Of a stretch of 64,000 nt of DNA, positions 1 to 9,908 are shown in pieces. Numbering within the stretch: position 1 is the stretch's first letter; each line of letters opens with the position of its first letter. The position numbers and the translations under genes were made by a program. The DNA lies in the NCBI RefSeq assembly GCF_003123685.1, contig NZ_QCYJ01000127.1, positions 558,001-622,000 of the forward strand, in the 5' to 3' direction. This DNA comes from Nocardia aurea (GTDB taxonomy: Bacteria; Actinomycetota; Actinomycetes; Mycobacteriales; Mycobacteriaceae). Under the pieces are notes generated by a model. That model saw only the letters and a program-made list of their open reading frames with translations. It did not search any database and was not told the origin of the DNA.

Positions 1-43
1 AGGCGATCGATCCGTCCGCACCACGGCGGACCCCGGGTAAGCG

Positions 44-1030
44 GTGAGCCGAGCACGCCCCGCTTTCTCCGTTCGCGGATTGACCAAGCGCTACGAACAG
101 ACCGTGGCGATCGAGGATGTGACCTTCTCCGTCGACACCGGCACCAGCGTCGGCCTGGTCGGGCCTTCGGGCGCGGGTAAGTCGACGGTGCTGCGCATCC
201 TGCTCGGTCTGGTGCGTCCGACCGCCGGCACCGCGTCGGTGGGCAGCCCCGGCGCGGTGGCGGGTATCGGCGGCGGGTCGCCCGTCGGCGGCATGCTCGC
301 TCCGCGCGGGCTGCATCCGGCCCGCGCGGCCCGCGACCACCTGTCGATCCACGCCGCCGCCGCGCGCGTGCCCGACGGACGCGTCGAGGAGGTGCTCGAC
401 TCGGTCGGCCTGTCCGGCCACGCCGACACCAGGATCTCGGCGTTGAGCGCCGGACAGCACACGCGGCTCGCCCTGGCGACGGCGCTGCTGGCCGACCCGC
501 CACTGCTCATCCTGGACGAACCGGCCGAAGGTCTCGACGCCGCCGAACGCGGATGGTTGCAGGATTTCCTGCGCGGGCACAACCGCAGGGGCGGCACCGT
601 GCTGCTGTCGAGCACGTCGCTGGCCGCTGTGGTGCCGATGGTCGACAACCTCGTCGTGATGAGCGAGGGCTCGGTGGTCTACCAGGGCTCCCCGGCGAAA
701 CTGCGGCGCGGACATCCGGACCGGCTCGTCGTCGCGGCGTCCACCCCGGTGGCGCTCGCGACCGTGCTCGCCGCGCGCGGCTACACCGACGCGGTGATCC
801 GCCCGGACGGCAGACTCGCGGTGGCCGACGCGACCGAGTCACAGATCCGGGACGCCGCGCACACCGCGGGCGTGCGGCTGGACAGCGTCACCGCCGACCC
901 GATCCACCCGGATCGGGTCCTCGCCTCGCTCACCAAGCCGAGAACCACCGCACCGACACCGTTCGCGGCGCCCGCCCCGTACCCGAACCACCCCGTCCAG
1001 CAGCCGACGTCCTACGGAATTCCACGGTGA
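44..1030 (+). CDS. ABC transporter ATP-binding protein (ABC-2 export type)
   Basis: A 328-residue cytoplasmic ATPase subunit that would power the membrane protein encoded next. Visible motifs are the Walker A loop GPSGAGKS at about residues 40-47, a variant signature LSAGQ at 134-138, and Walker B ILDEP with D158 and E159. The last 100 residues follow the ABC core as an accessory tail ending in a Pro-rich stretch. The usual H-switch histidine after the last core strand (normally SSH) reads SST here, with Thr191. The GTG start is the first in frame in the window. The stop overlaps the permease start by 4 nt, so the two are translationally coupled. The substrate cannot be read from the sequence. 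Confidence 0.9.
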   Translation: MSRARPAFSVRGLTKRYEQTVAIEDVTFSVDTGTSVGLVGPSGAGKSTVLRILLGLVRPTAGTASVGSPGAVAGIGGGSPVGGMLAPRGLHPARAARDHLSIHAAAARVPDGRVEEVLDSVGLSGHADTRISALSAGQHTRLALATALLADPPLLILDEPAEGLDAAERGWLQDFLRGHNRRGGTVLLSSTSLAAVVPMVDNLVVMSEGSVVYQGSPAKLRRGHPDRLVVAASTPVALATVLAARGYTDAVIRPDGRLAVADATESQIRDAAHTAGVRLDSVTADPIHPDRVLASLTKPRTTAPTPFAAPAPYPNHPVQQPTSYGIPR

Positions 1031-1809
1031 TCACCCTCCTGCCCCCGGATCTCGTCCCCGCCGTCAACTCCGAACTCCGCAAAGCCGCGACACTGCGCTC
1101 GAACGCGATGCTGGCCGCCGTCCTGCCCGCCGTCGCGCTGGTGGCGTGTCTGGCCACCAGTGTGCGCTCCGGCCCCGCCGACCCCGATGCCGATCCGGCC
1201 ACCGGCGCCGCCTCGATCGGGCTCTACGCCGCGATCGCGGTGACGATCCTGGCCGCGGCCGTCTTCGGCGCGGCGGGCGCGGGTGCGGAATTCCGGTATC
1301 ACTCGATGCCGGTCACCGCGCTGTTCACCACCGACCGTGACCGTCTGATCGCCTCGAAACTGCTGGTCACCGCGGCCATCGCGCTGACGGTGGCCGTCGC
1401 GGTCGAACTCGTCGGCTTCGCCTGCCTGCTGATCTTCGGGCGCGGCAAGGTCGAGTTCGGCACGCAACTGGTCACCGTGCTCGGCGGCGGACTGCTCGCC
1501 ACGACCTGCTGGTCGCTGATCGGCGCCGGGCTGGCCCTGGTGCTACGGAAATCGGGTGCCGCCATCGCGGTGCTGCTCGGCTGGCTGCTGATCGCCGAAC
1601 CGCTGATCTGGCTCATCGCCAACGCCGTCGGGATGGGCGGCGTCGCGACCCTGCTTCCAGGATCGGCGACCATCGCCACGGTGGCCGTCGGCTCCTTCCC
1701 CGACAGCGACATCCTCGCGCCGACACCGGCCGCCGTCGTCGTCCTGCTGCTGTGGACCATCGCCTGCGCCGGCGCGGGCTGGTGGACCCTGCGCACCCGC
1801 GACCTCTGA
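1027..1809 (+). CDS. ABC transporter permease (ABC-2 type)
   Basis: A 260-residue integral membrane protein with about six hydrophobic helices, ending in a positively charged tail (TLRTRDL). It starts at a GTG that overlaps the stop of the ATPase gene (GTGA) and is read in a different frame, so the pair forms one exporter. The N-terminal segment LRKAATLRSN before the first helix is typical of ABC-2 permeases, which move lipids, drugs or polymers outward. No substrate is evident. A hairpin starting 9 nt downstream closes the two-gene unit. Confidence 0.85.
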   Translation: MITLLPPDLVPAVNSELRKAATLRSNAMLAAVLPAVALVACLATSVRSGPADPDADPATGAASIGLYAAIAVTILAAAVFGAAGAGAEFRYHSMPVTALFTTDRDRLIASKLLVTAAIALTVAVAVELVGFACLLIFGRGKVEFGTQLVTVLGGGLLATTCWSLIGAGLALVLRKSGAAIAVLLGWLLIAEPLIWLIANAVGMGGVATLLPGSATIATVAVGSFPDSDILAPTPAAVVVLLLWTIACAGAGWWTLRTRDL

Positions 1810-1817
1810 TCCCCGAG

Positions 1818-1849
1818 CCGGGGACTTCGCCGCTACGGGCGGTCCCCGG
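1818..1849 (+). terminator. Hairpin terminator after the ABC-2 operon
   Basis: CCGGGGAC at 1818-1825 pairs with GTCCCCGG at 1842-1849, and an inner CGCC/GGCG pairing extends the stem. It begins 9 nt after the permease stop and has no T-run, as is usual in high-GC actinobacteria. The rest of the gap to the next start at 2108 holds no gene that I can support. Confidence 0.55.
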
Positions 1850-2107
1850 GATCATCGGTGTCATCCAGGAGCCGCGCTCGGCTGATACGAGGGCAACGGC
1901 CATCCGGAACCGCGAGGTGAGCGGCGACGATCGCGCGTCGGTGACCCTTGAGGGTCGGCACATCGATCGCGGTCGCCGACATCCGAACGCGCGCCACGCG
2001 CCACTGCCGAGCGGGAGGGCCGCGGCGCGCCTCGGGCGCGCACGCGGGAATCAAAGCGCGGCGCGAGACGTCGTAACGTCGGGGATACGAACGGGGGTGA
2101 GTGGAAA

Positions 2108-5100
2108 GTGCTGGTGGCGGAGTTGGACGGGCGTGCGACGCGACGGCCGGGGTGGATTCGACGATTGTGGGCGGCGAGCCTGGTCTACCGGGGCACGCTG
2201 GCCGGGGTCGCCGCGGCGGTGGCGCTCGGCGCGGTGGTCGAGGTCGCCGCTCCCCTGCTGACCAAACGCGCCGTCGACGCGGCGGGCGTCGGCGATACCG
2301 AGGTGATCGGGGTGGTCGCGGCCCTGCTCGCCCTGCTCGCCGCCGGGCGGTTCGTATCCTCGCTGACCAGGCGGGTACTGGCCGGGCGACTGTCCTTGGA
2401 TATGCAGCACGCGATCCGGGTGGATCTGCTCGCCTCGTTGCAGCGCCTGGACGGGGCCGGGCAGGACGCCATCCGTACCGGGCAGGTGGTGTCGCGATCC
2501 ATCACCGATCTGCAATTGGTGCAGGGCCTGGTCGCCATGGTGCCGTGGTCCGGCCTGGCGCTGCTGCAATTCGTGCTCGCCGCGGCGGTCATGGTGTGGC
2601 TGTCGCCGCCGCTGGCCGCGGTGGCACTGCTGGTCGTGCCCGCCATCGCGCTCGTGGTCTACCGGATGCGGCCGCGCCTGTACGCGGCGACGTGGTCGGC
2701 GCAGCAGCGCGCGGCCGATCTGGCCCAGCACGTCGAGGAAACCGTCACCGGCGTCAGGGTGGTGAAGGGTTTCGGGCAGGAGGCCAGGATGGTCGACCTG
2801 CTGGAGCAACACAGTCGCGACCTCTACGCCGAGCGGCTGCGCGCCGCGCGCGTCGACTCGAGGTTCGCGCCGGTGGTGGCCGCCGTCCCGCAGGCCGGGA
2901 TGGTCGCGGTGATCGTGGTCGGCGGGCTGCTCGCCCTGCACGGCATGATCGGCGTCGGCACCTTTCTCGCCTTCGCCGCCTACGTCGCGACCATGACCGC
3001 CTCGGCGCGGACCATGTCCTCGGTGGTGATCATGGCGCAGTTGACCCGCGCCGCCGCCGAACGAGTGTTCCAGGTCATCGACACCGCACCGGTCATCGCC
3101 GAACCGGCGCACCCCGCACCGCTGCCCGACGGCCCGCTCGGCATCGATATCCGGTCGCTGAGCTTCGGATTCGACCCGGACCGGCCGGTGCTGCGCGATC
3201 TCGACCTCGTGGTGCGCCCCGGCGAGACGGTGGCGATCATCGGCCCCGCGGGCTCGGGCAAGTCGACGCTCGCGCTGCTGCTGCCGCGTTTCTACGCACC
3301 GGATTCGGGCAGCATCCACCTCTTCGGCGCGGGGACCGATCCACGGGAAACCGCCCACGCCACCCCCGACGGTGACTCGCCGGAGTCCGACTCCGGCGCG
3401 AAGATCTCTCAGCCGGGGGGCGAGCCGGGCCGGTGCGAACCGGCGGACGGTCGATGTCGGTCCGTCGACATCTCCGATGTCAGCACCGCCGACCTGCGAT
3501 CCGCCGTCGGCGTCGTGTTCGACGATCCCTTCCTGTTCTCCGACACCATCGCCGCCAATATCGCGCTCGGCCGCACTGATGCCACCGACGCCGAGGTCAG
3601 GCAGGCCGCGAAACTCGCTGCCGCCGACGATTTCATCAACGAACTCCCCGACGGTTACGACACCGTCGTCGGCGAACGCGGTCTCACCCTCTCCGGAGGC
3701 CAGCGCCAGCGGATCGCGTTGGCCAGAACCCTGCTGGCGCGTCCGCGCGTCCTGGTCCTCGACGACGCCACTTCCGCGGTGGACGCGGTGACCGAGGCCG
3801 CCATCTTCGACACCCTGCCCGACCGGGGCGGGCGCACCACGCTGATCCTGGCGCACCGCGAATCCACCCTCGCCCAGGCCGACCGGGTGATCCGGCTGCC
3901 CGCCCCCGAGGCACCCGCCCTCGTCGTCACCGCCGAACCGGCGCGCGGACGCGAGGCGACCGGCGGTCCGGGGAACTGGTCCGGCATCACCAACGCGTTG
4001 AGCGAAACCCCGGAACTGCGCCGCAACATCGCGCGGCTGCCACCGGCCACCGACCGTCCCGTCGACGACGAGCGCGCGTTGCGGCAACCCGAACCGAACT
4101 TCCGGCTGGCGCGGCTGCTGCGCCCGGTCCGGCTGCTGGTGCTCACCGTGGTCGCCCTGCTCGCCGTGGACGCGCTGCTCGCGATCGCCTTCCCGCCGCT
4201 GGTGCGCTACGCCATCGACGACGGTGTCAGCGGTGACGACGCCGGAGTGCTCACCCGCGCCGCCGTGATCGGAACCGTCCTCGTCCTCGCCGGTCTGCTG
4301 GTCGGCGTGGTGACCACGGTGCTGACCGCCCGCACCGGCGAACGCGTGCTCTACGGTCTGCGCATCCGCAGCTACGCCCACCTGCAACGGCTCGGGCTCG
4401 ACTACTACGAGCGGGAACTGTCCGGCCGGATCATGACGCGCATGACCACCGATGTGGACGCGCTGTCGACCTTCCTCCAGACCGGGGTCGCGACCACCCT
4501 GATCGGCGGACTGACGCTGATCGGCATAGCGGTCGCGCTGCTGGTCATCGATGCCTCGCTGGCCGCGGTGGTACTGATCGCGCTGCCGCCGCTGTTCGGG
4601 GCGACCCTGCTGTTCCGTCGCGTCTCCGACACCGCCTACACGGTGTCGCGGGAACGGGTGTCGGCGGTGAACGCGCATTTCACCGAGAACGTCACCGGTC
4701 TGCGCGCCGTGCAGGCCAATCGGCACGAACCGGTCGCGGCCAGGCGTTTCGCCGAGTATTCGGTGCGCTACCGGCATTCGCGAATGCGGGCGCAGTGGGC
4801 GATCGCGACCTATTTCGCCTCCGTCATCGCCTGGGCGGATCTGGCCCTGGCGGCGGTGGTGTTCATCGGTGCCCGCGAGGTGGCGGCGGGCACAACGACG
4901 GCGGGCACGCTGATCGCCTTCGTGCTCTATCTGGAACTGCTGTTCGGTCCGATCATGCAGCTGTCGCAGGTCTTCGACGGCTATCAGCAGGCCAGGGTCG
5001 GCCTGCGCCGAATCGGCGAGCTGCTGCGCACGCCGTCGTCCATCGCGGCCGATCCGCCCGACGCGGTCGCGATCGAGGGGTCGTTGCGCGGCGAGGTCGG

Positions 5101-5845
5101 ATTCGAGGAGGTCCGCTTCCAGTACTCGGGGGCGACGAGCCCGGCGTTGGACGGGGTATCACTGGAGATCGCGCCCGGCGCCACGCTCGCGCTGGTCGGT
5201 CCGACCGGCGCGGGCAAGTCGACCATCGTCAAACTGCTGGCCCGGCTCTACGATCTGCCCCCCGGCGGTGCCGACGGCGGGGTCGGCGCGATCCGGGTGG
5301 ACGGTGTCGACATCCGCGACTACCGGCTCGCCGACTACCGCTCCCGGCTCGGCATCGTGCCGCAGGAAGCTCACTTGTTCACCGGCGACGTCGCCAGCAA
5401 CATTGCATTCGGACAACCATCCGCGAGCGCCGAACGGATCGCCGCGGCCGCCGAAGCGGTCGGCGCGTCGGAGATGATCGCGGCGCTGCCGTTGGGGATG
5501 CGGCAGCCGGTCGGCGAACGGGGACGCGGGCTGTCCGCGGGGCAACGTCAGCTGATCGCGCTCGCCCGCGCGGAACTGGTCGACCCCGATCTGTTGCTAC
5601 TCGACGAGGCCACCTCGACCCTCGATCCGGAGACCGAGGCATCGGTGCTGGTGGCGAACCGGTCACTGGCACGCGGACGAACCACCGTCGTGGTCGCGCA
5701 CCGGCTCGGCACGGCCGCTCGGGCCGATCGGATCGCCGTGGTCGACCACGGCCGGATCGCCGAGATCGGCACCCACGACGAACTGATTTCGGCCGGAGGA
5801 CAGTACTCGCGCCTGTGGGAGGCGGCCGCCTCGCCCTCTCGTTGA
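2108..5845 (+). CDS. Single-chain double ABC exporter (Rv0194-like, MdlB family)
   Basis: A 1245-residue protein with the order TMD1-NBD1-TMD2-NBD2, equivalent to a fused heterodimeric type IV ABC exporter. M. tuberculosis Rv0194, linked to multidrug efflux, has this plan. NBD1 has Walker A GPAGSGKS (379-386) and LSGGQ (528-532), but its Q-loop glutamine is Asp472 and the catalytic Walker B glutamate is Asp553 (LDDATSAVD). An insert of roughly 50 acidic or polar residues lies between Walker A and the Q-loop (about 400-455). NBD2 is canonical at Walker A (1031-1038), Q-loop PQE, Glu1167 and His1198, but its signature is LSAGQ (1142-1146). One composite site is therefore consensus and the other degenerate. 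The start is a GTG. Substrates are unknown. Confidence 0.9.
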   Translation: MLVAELDGRATRRPGWIRRLWAASLVYRGTLAGVAAAVALGAVVEVAAPLLTKRAVDAAGVGDTEVIGVVAALLALLAAGRFVSSLTRRVLAGRLSLDMQHAIRVDLLASLQRLDGAGQDAIRTGQVVSRSITDLQLVQGLVAMVPWSGLALLQFVLAAAVMVWLSPPLAAVALLVVPAIALVVYRMRPRLYAATWSAQQRAADLAQHVEETVTGVRVVKGFGQEARMVDLLEQHSRDLYAERLRAARVDSRFAPVVAAVPQAGMVAVIVVGGLLALHGMIGVGTFLAFAAYVATMTASARTMSSVVIMAQLTRAAAERVFQVIDTAPVIAEPAHPAPLPDGPLGIDIRSLSFGFDPDRPVLRDLDLVVRPGETVAIIGPAGSGKSTLALLLPRFYAPDSGSIHLFGAGTDPRETAHATPDGDSPESDSGAKISQPGGEPGRCEPADGRCRSVDISDVSTADLRSAVGVVFDDPFLFSDTIAANIALGRTDATDAEVRQAAKLAAADDFINELPDGYDTVVGERGLTLSGGQRQRIALARTLLARPRVLVLDDATSAVDAVTEAAIFDTLPDRGGRTTLILAHRESTLAQADRVIRLPAPEAPALVVTAEPARGREATGGPGNWSGITNALSETPELRRNIARLPPATDRPVDDERALRQPEPNFRLARLLRPVRLLVLTVVALLAVDALLAIAFPPLVRYAIDDGVSGDDAGVLTRAAVIGTVLVLAGLLVGVVTTVLTARTGERVLYGLRIRSYAHLQRLGLDYYERELSGRIMTRMTTDVDALSTFLQTGVATTLIGGLTLIGIAVALLVIDASLAAVVLIALPPLFGATLLFRRVSDTAYTVSRERVSAVNAHFTENVTGLRAVQANRHEPVAARRFAEYSVRYRHSRMRAQWAIATYFASVIAWADLALAAVVFIGAREVAAGTTTAGTLIAFVLYLELLFGPIMQLSQVFDGYQQARVGLRRIGELLRTPSSIAADPPDAVAIEGSLRGEVGFEEVRFQYSGATSPALDGVSLEIAPGATLALVGPTGAGKSTIVKLLARLYDLPPGGADGGVGAIRVDGVDIRDYRLADYRSRLGIVPQEAHLFTGDVASNIAFGQPSASAERIAAAAEAVGASEMIAALPLGMRQPVGERGRGLSAGQRQLIALARAELVDPDLLLLDEATSTLDPETEASVLVANRSLARGRTTVVVAHRLGTAARADRIAVVDHGRIAEIGTHDELISAGGQYSRLWEAAASPSR

Positions 5846-6070
5846 GCGCCAAACGTGGTACGGGCGACAGTCAGCCGGGACGAGGGAATATTCTCGTTGC
5901 CGGACGAGTCTGCACAGGTGAGTTCTGGAATGTCCGGTGGTGGGTAGCATCGCCGATTTGCTGCTGGGCCTATCCTCAATTAGGGCGCATCGGCGCGCAT
6001 CCGCTGATCCCCGTGCCGGGCACGTCACAAACGTCGCAGCGCGAAGAACGAAATGAGGCGAACACCTGCT

Positions 6071-9000
6071 GTGAGCAGCTCAACTTCCCAGTTCGGACAG
6101 AACCAGTGGTTAGTCGACGAGATGTATCTCAAATACAAGGAGGATCCATCCTCTGTCGACGCGAGTTGGCACGAGTTCCTCGCCGACTACACCCCTGAAG
6201 TGACCGGCGACCAGCCCACTCCTCAGACGACACCTCCCGCAACCGATTCGGCGCCCGCCGCACCGGCGGCCGTGAAGACCGCACCGGCGGCCGTGAAGAC
6301 CGCACCGGCAGCGGTGAAGACAGCACCGGCGCCCGCACCGGCGAAGGCCGCGCCCGCCGCCGCCAAGGCCACGTCGCCCGCCGCCAAGCCGGCGCCCGCC
6401 GCCGCAAAGCCCGCGCAGGCTCCGGCGGCCAAGGCCACCCGTGCCCCGCAGACCACCCCGGCGCCGCTGTCGAACGCGGCGCCCACCACCGGTGGCCCCA
6501 AGTCCGGCGAACCGGCCTCCGACGAATCCAAGGTGCTCCGCGGCGCGGCGGCGACGGTCGTGAAGAACATGTCCGCCTCGCTGGCCATCCCGACCGCCAC
6601 GAGCGTGCGGGCCATCCCGGCGAAGTTGATGATCGACAACCGTCTGGTCATCAACAACCACCTCGCGCGGACCCGCGGCGGCAAGATCTCCTTCACCCAC
6701 CTGCTCGGTTTCGCGATCGTGCAGGCGGTGCGCAAGTTCCCGAACATGAACCGGCATTTCGCCGAGGTCGACGGTAAGCCGAACGCGGTCACCCCCGCGC
6801 ACACCAACCTCGGTCTCGCCATCGATCTGCCCGGCAAGGACGGCAGCCGTTCGCTGGTGGTCGCGGCCATCAAGAGCACCGAGGACATGACCTTCGGGCA
6901 GTTCCACACCGCCTACGAGGACGTCGTGCGGCGAGCCCGCGACGGCAAACTCACCGGCGAGGACTTCGCGGGCGTCACCATCTCGCTGACCAACCCGGGC
7001 ACCATCGGCACCGTGCACTCCGTGCCGCGCCTGATGAACGGCCAGGGCGCCATCATCGGCGCGGGCGCGATGGAGTACCCCGCCGAATTCCAGGGCATGG
7101 CCGACGAGCGCATCGCCGATCTGGGCATCGGCAAACTGATGACGCTCACCTCGACCTACGACCACCGCATCATCCAGGGCGCGGAATCCGGCGATTTCCT
7201 GCGGACCATCCACACCCTGCTGATCTCCGACGAGTTCTACGACCAGGTCTTCCACGCCCTCGGTGTGCCGTACGAGCCGGTGCGCTGGCGTCAGGACATC
7301 CGCGAGCGCGGCGTCGACAAGAGCGCCCGCGTGCTTGAGATGATCGCCGCCTACCGCAACCGCGGTCACCTGATGGCCGACACCGACCCGCTGCGCCTGG
7401 TCAAGGAAAAGTTCCGCAGCCACCCCGATCTCGACGTCACCCAGCACGGGCTGACCCTGTGGGATCTGGACCGCGAATTCAACGTCGGCGGTTTCCACGG
7501 CCAGGAGCGCATGAAGCTGCGCGACGTGCTGTCGATCCTGCGCGACGCGTACTGCCGCCACGTCGGCGTCGAGTACACCCACATTCTGGAAACCGAGCAG
7601 TTGCAGTGGATCCAGGACCGGGTCGAGCAGAAGCACGCCAAACCGACGGTCGCGCAGCAGAAGTACATCCTGAACCGGCTCAACGCCGCCGAGGCGTTCG
7701 AGACGTTCCTGCAGACCAAATACGTCGGCCAGAAGCGGTTCTCGCTCGAGGGCGCCGAAGCTGTCATCCCGATGATGGACGCCACCATCGACCAGTGCGC
7801 CGAGCATTCGCTCGACGAGGTCGTGATCGGTATGCCGCACCGCGGCCGCCTCAACGTGCTCGCCAATATCGTCGGCAAGCCCTACTCGAAAATCTTCACC
7901 GAGTTCGAGGGCAACATGAATCCGGCGGCCACCCACGGCTCCGGCGACGTGAAGTACCACTTGGGCGCGCGCGGCACCTACCTGCAGATGTTCGGCGAGA
8001 ACGAGATCGAGGTCTCGCTGACCGCCAACCCCTCGCACCTGGAAGCGGTCGACCCGGTGCTGGAGGGTCTGGTCCGCGCCAAGCAGGATCTGCTCGACAA
8101 GGGCGACGGCCCCGAGGGTTTCTCGGTCATGCCGCTGATGCTGCACGGTGACGCCGCGTTCGCCGGTCAGGGCGTGGTCGCCGAGACGCTGAACCTGTCG
8201 GGTCTGCGCGGTTACCGGGTCGGCGGCACCATCCACATCGTGGTGAACAACCAGATCGGCTTCACCACCGCCCCGGAGAACAGCCGCTCCACCGAATACT
8301 CCACCGATATCGCGAAATTCATCGGCGCGCCGATCTTCCACGTCAACGGCGACGATCCCGAAGCCTGCGACTGGGTGGCCCGTCTCGCGGTCGACTTCCG
8401 GCAGAAGTTCCGCAAGGACGTCGTCATCGACATGGTCTGCTACCGCCGTCGCGGCCACAACGAGGGCGACGACCCGTCGATGACCCAGCCGTCGATGTAC
8501 GACGTCATCGACACCAAGCGTTCGGTCCGCAAGGCCTACACCGAAAGCCTGATCGGCCGCGGCGACATCTCGCTGAAAGAGGCCGAGGACGCGCTGCGCG
8601 ACTACCAGGGTCAGCTGGAGCGGGTCTTCAACGAGGTCCGCGAGCTGGAGAAGTACACCCCGGGGCCGAGCGAGTCGGTCGAGGACGACCAGAAGGTGCC
8701 GACGACCGTGCAGACGGCCGTCGACAAGGCCCTGCTGCAACGGATCGGCGACGCCTTCCTCGACGTGCCGGACGGTTTCAACGTGCATCCGCGCGTCAAG
8801 CCGGTGCTGGAGAAGCGCCGCGAGATGGCCTACGAGGGCAAGGTCGACTGGGCCTTCGCCGAGTTGCTCGCCTTCGGCACGCTCATCGACGGCGGTCTCG
8901 CGGTGCGCCTGACCGGTCAGGATTCGCGTCGCGGCACCTTCACCCAGCGCCATTCGGTGATCATCGACCGCAAGACGGCCGAGGAGTACACCCCGCTGCA

Positions 9001-9895
9001 CAACATCGGCAGCGAGAACCCGGGTTGGTTCGCGGTGCACGATTCGGCGCTGAGCGAATACGCCGCCGTCGGTTTCGAATACGGATATTCGCTGGGCAAT
9101 CCGGACGCACTCGTGCTGTGGGAAGCGCAGTTCGGTGACTTCGTCAACGGCGCGCAGTCCATCATCGACGAGTTCATCTCCTCCGGTGAGGCCAAGTGGG
9201 GTCAGCTCTCCGACGTCGTGCTGCTGCTGCCGCACGGCCACGAGGGTCAGGGTCCCGACCACACCTCCGGTCGTATCGAGCGGTTCCTTCAGCTGTGCGC
9301 GGAGGGTTCGATGACCGTGTCGGTGCCGTCGACCCCGGCGAACTACTTCCACCTGCTGCGCCGCCACGCGCTGGACGGCATCCGCCGCCCGCTGATCGTC
9401 TTCACCCCGAAGTCGATGCTGCGCAACAAGGCCGTCGTCTCGGATCTGAAGGATTTCACCGAGTCGAAGTTCCGTTCGGTCTTCGACGAGCCCGCCTACG
9501 AAACGGGCACCGGTGATCGTTCCAAGGTCAAGCGGATCGTGATGACCAGCGGCAAGCTCTACTACGAGCTCGCCGCCGAGAAGGCGAAGCAGAAGCGCGA
9601 GGATGTCGCGATCGTTCGGATCGAGCAGCTCTACCCGCTGCCCGTGCGCCGCCTCAACGAGGCGCTCAACGGCTACCCGAACGCCACCGATATCGCGTGG
9701 GTCCAGGAAGAACCGGCCAACCAGGGCGCATGGCCCTTCTTCGGCCTGAACCTCCCCGAAACCCTCCCCGAGCGTTTCAAGAAGCTGCGCCGCATCTCCC
9801 GCCGCGCCATGTCGGCCCCGTCCTCGGGTTCGAGCAAGGTCCACGCCGTGGAGCAGGCCGAGATCGTCGCCGAGGCGTTCGAGCCGACCAGCTAG
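6071..9895 (+). CDS. kgd: Multifunctional 2-oxoglutarate decarboxylase/dehydrogenase E1 with E2-like domain
   Basis: A 1274-residue thiamine-diphosphate enzyme of the actinobacterial Kgd/OdhA type, acting on 2-oxoglutarate in the TCA cycle. The N-terminus (SQFGQNQWLVDEMY) is the E1 leader found in mycobacterial Kgd. An Ala/Pro/Lys linker (about residues 60-150) contains three copies of KTAPAAV. It is followed by an E2-type acyltransferase domain with the DHR motif at 364-366 but no lipoyl domain, then the long E1 part (HRGRLNVLANI, NNQIGFTT, GHEGQGPDH). In known members the FHA protein GarA regulates the enzyme. I chose GTG 6071 over ATG 6053 because homologs begin with MSSS and a GAGG lies 12 nt upstream. 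The gene stands alone between a 225-nt leader and a strong terminator. Confidence 0.96.
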   Translation: MSSSTSQFGQNQWLVDEMYLKYKEDPSSVDASWHEFLADYTPEVTGDQPTPQTTPPATDSAPAAPAAVKTAPAAVKTAPAAVKTAPAPAPAKAAPAAAKATSPAAKPAPAAAKPAQAPAAKATRAPQTTPAPLSNAAPTTGGPKSGEPASDESKVLRGAAATVVKNMSASLAIPTATSVRAIPAKLMIDNRLVINNHLARTRGGKISFTHLLGFAIVQAVRKFPNMNRHFAEVDGKPNAVTPAHTNLGLAIDLPGKDGSRSLVVAAIKSTEDMTFGQFHTAYEDVVRRARDGKLTGEDFAGVTISLTNPGTIGTVHSVPRLMNGQGAIIGAGAMEYPAEFQGMADERIADLGIGKLMTLTSTYDHRIIQGAESGDFLRTIHTLLISDEFYDQVFHALGVPYEPVRWRQDIRERGVDKSARVLEMIAAYRNRGHLMADTDPLRLVKEKFRSHPDLDVTQHGLTLWDLDREFNVGGFHGQERMKLRDVLSILRDAYCRHVGVEYTHILETEQLQWIQDRVEQKHAKPTVAQQKYILNRLNAAEAFETFLQTKYVGQKRFSLEGAEAVIPMMDATIDQCAEHSLDEVVIGMPHRGRLNVLANIVGKPYSKIFTEFEGNMNPAATHGSGDVKYHLGARGTYLQMFGENEIEVSLTANPSHLEAVDPVLEGLVRAKQDLLDKGDGPEGFSVMPLMLHGDAAFAGQGVVAETLNLSGLRGYRVGGTIHIVVNNQIGFTTAPENSRSTEYSTDIAKFIGAPIFHVNGDDPEACDWVARLAVDFRQKFRKDVVIDMVCYRRRGHNEGDDPSMTQPSMYDVIDTKRSVRKAYTESLIGRGDISLKEAEDALRDYQGQLERVFNEVRELEKYTPGPSESVEDDQKVPTTVQTAVDKALLQRIGDAFLDVPDGFNVHPRVKPVLEKRREMAYEGKVDWAFAELLAFGTLIDGGLAVRLTGQDSRRGTFTQRHSVIIDRKTAEEYTPLHNIGSENPGWFAVHDSALSEYAAVGFEYGYSLGNPDALVLWEAQFGDFVNGAQSIIDEFISSGEAKWGQLSDVVLLLPHGHEGQGPDHTSGRIERFLQLCAEGSMTVSVPSTPANYFHLLRRHALDGIRRPLIVFTPKSMLRNKAVVSDLKDFTESKFRSVFDEPAYETGTGDRSKVKRIVMTSGKLYYELAAEKAKQKREDVAIVRIEQLYPLPVRRLNEALNGYPNATDIAWVQEEPANQGAWPFFGLNLPETLPERFKKLRRISRRAMSAPSSGSSKVHAVEQAEIVAEAFEPTS

Positions 9896-9908
9896 TCACG
9901 TCCTACCC

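Noticed and set aside
1..43. The tail of an upstream gene at the window edge.
   Set aside because: 43 nt are too few to assign a frame or product.
2051..4777. A 908-codon open frame on the minus strand opposite the double ABC exporter.
   Set aside because: It is a high-GC antisense frame rich in Gln, His, Arg and Gly with no domain pattern. The plus strand there encodes an unmistakable ABC exporter.
6110..9844. A 1244-codon open frame antisense to kgd.
   Set aside because: It mirrors the kgd codons and its translation is His/Val/Leu-rich without motifs. Kgd is certain on the other strand.
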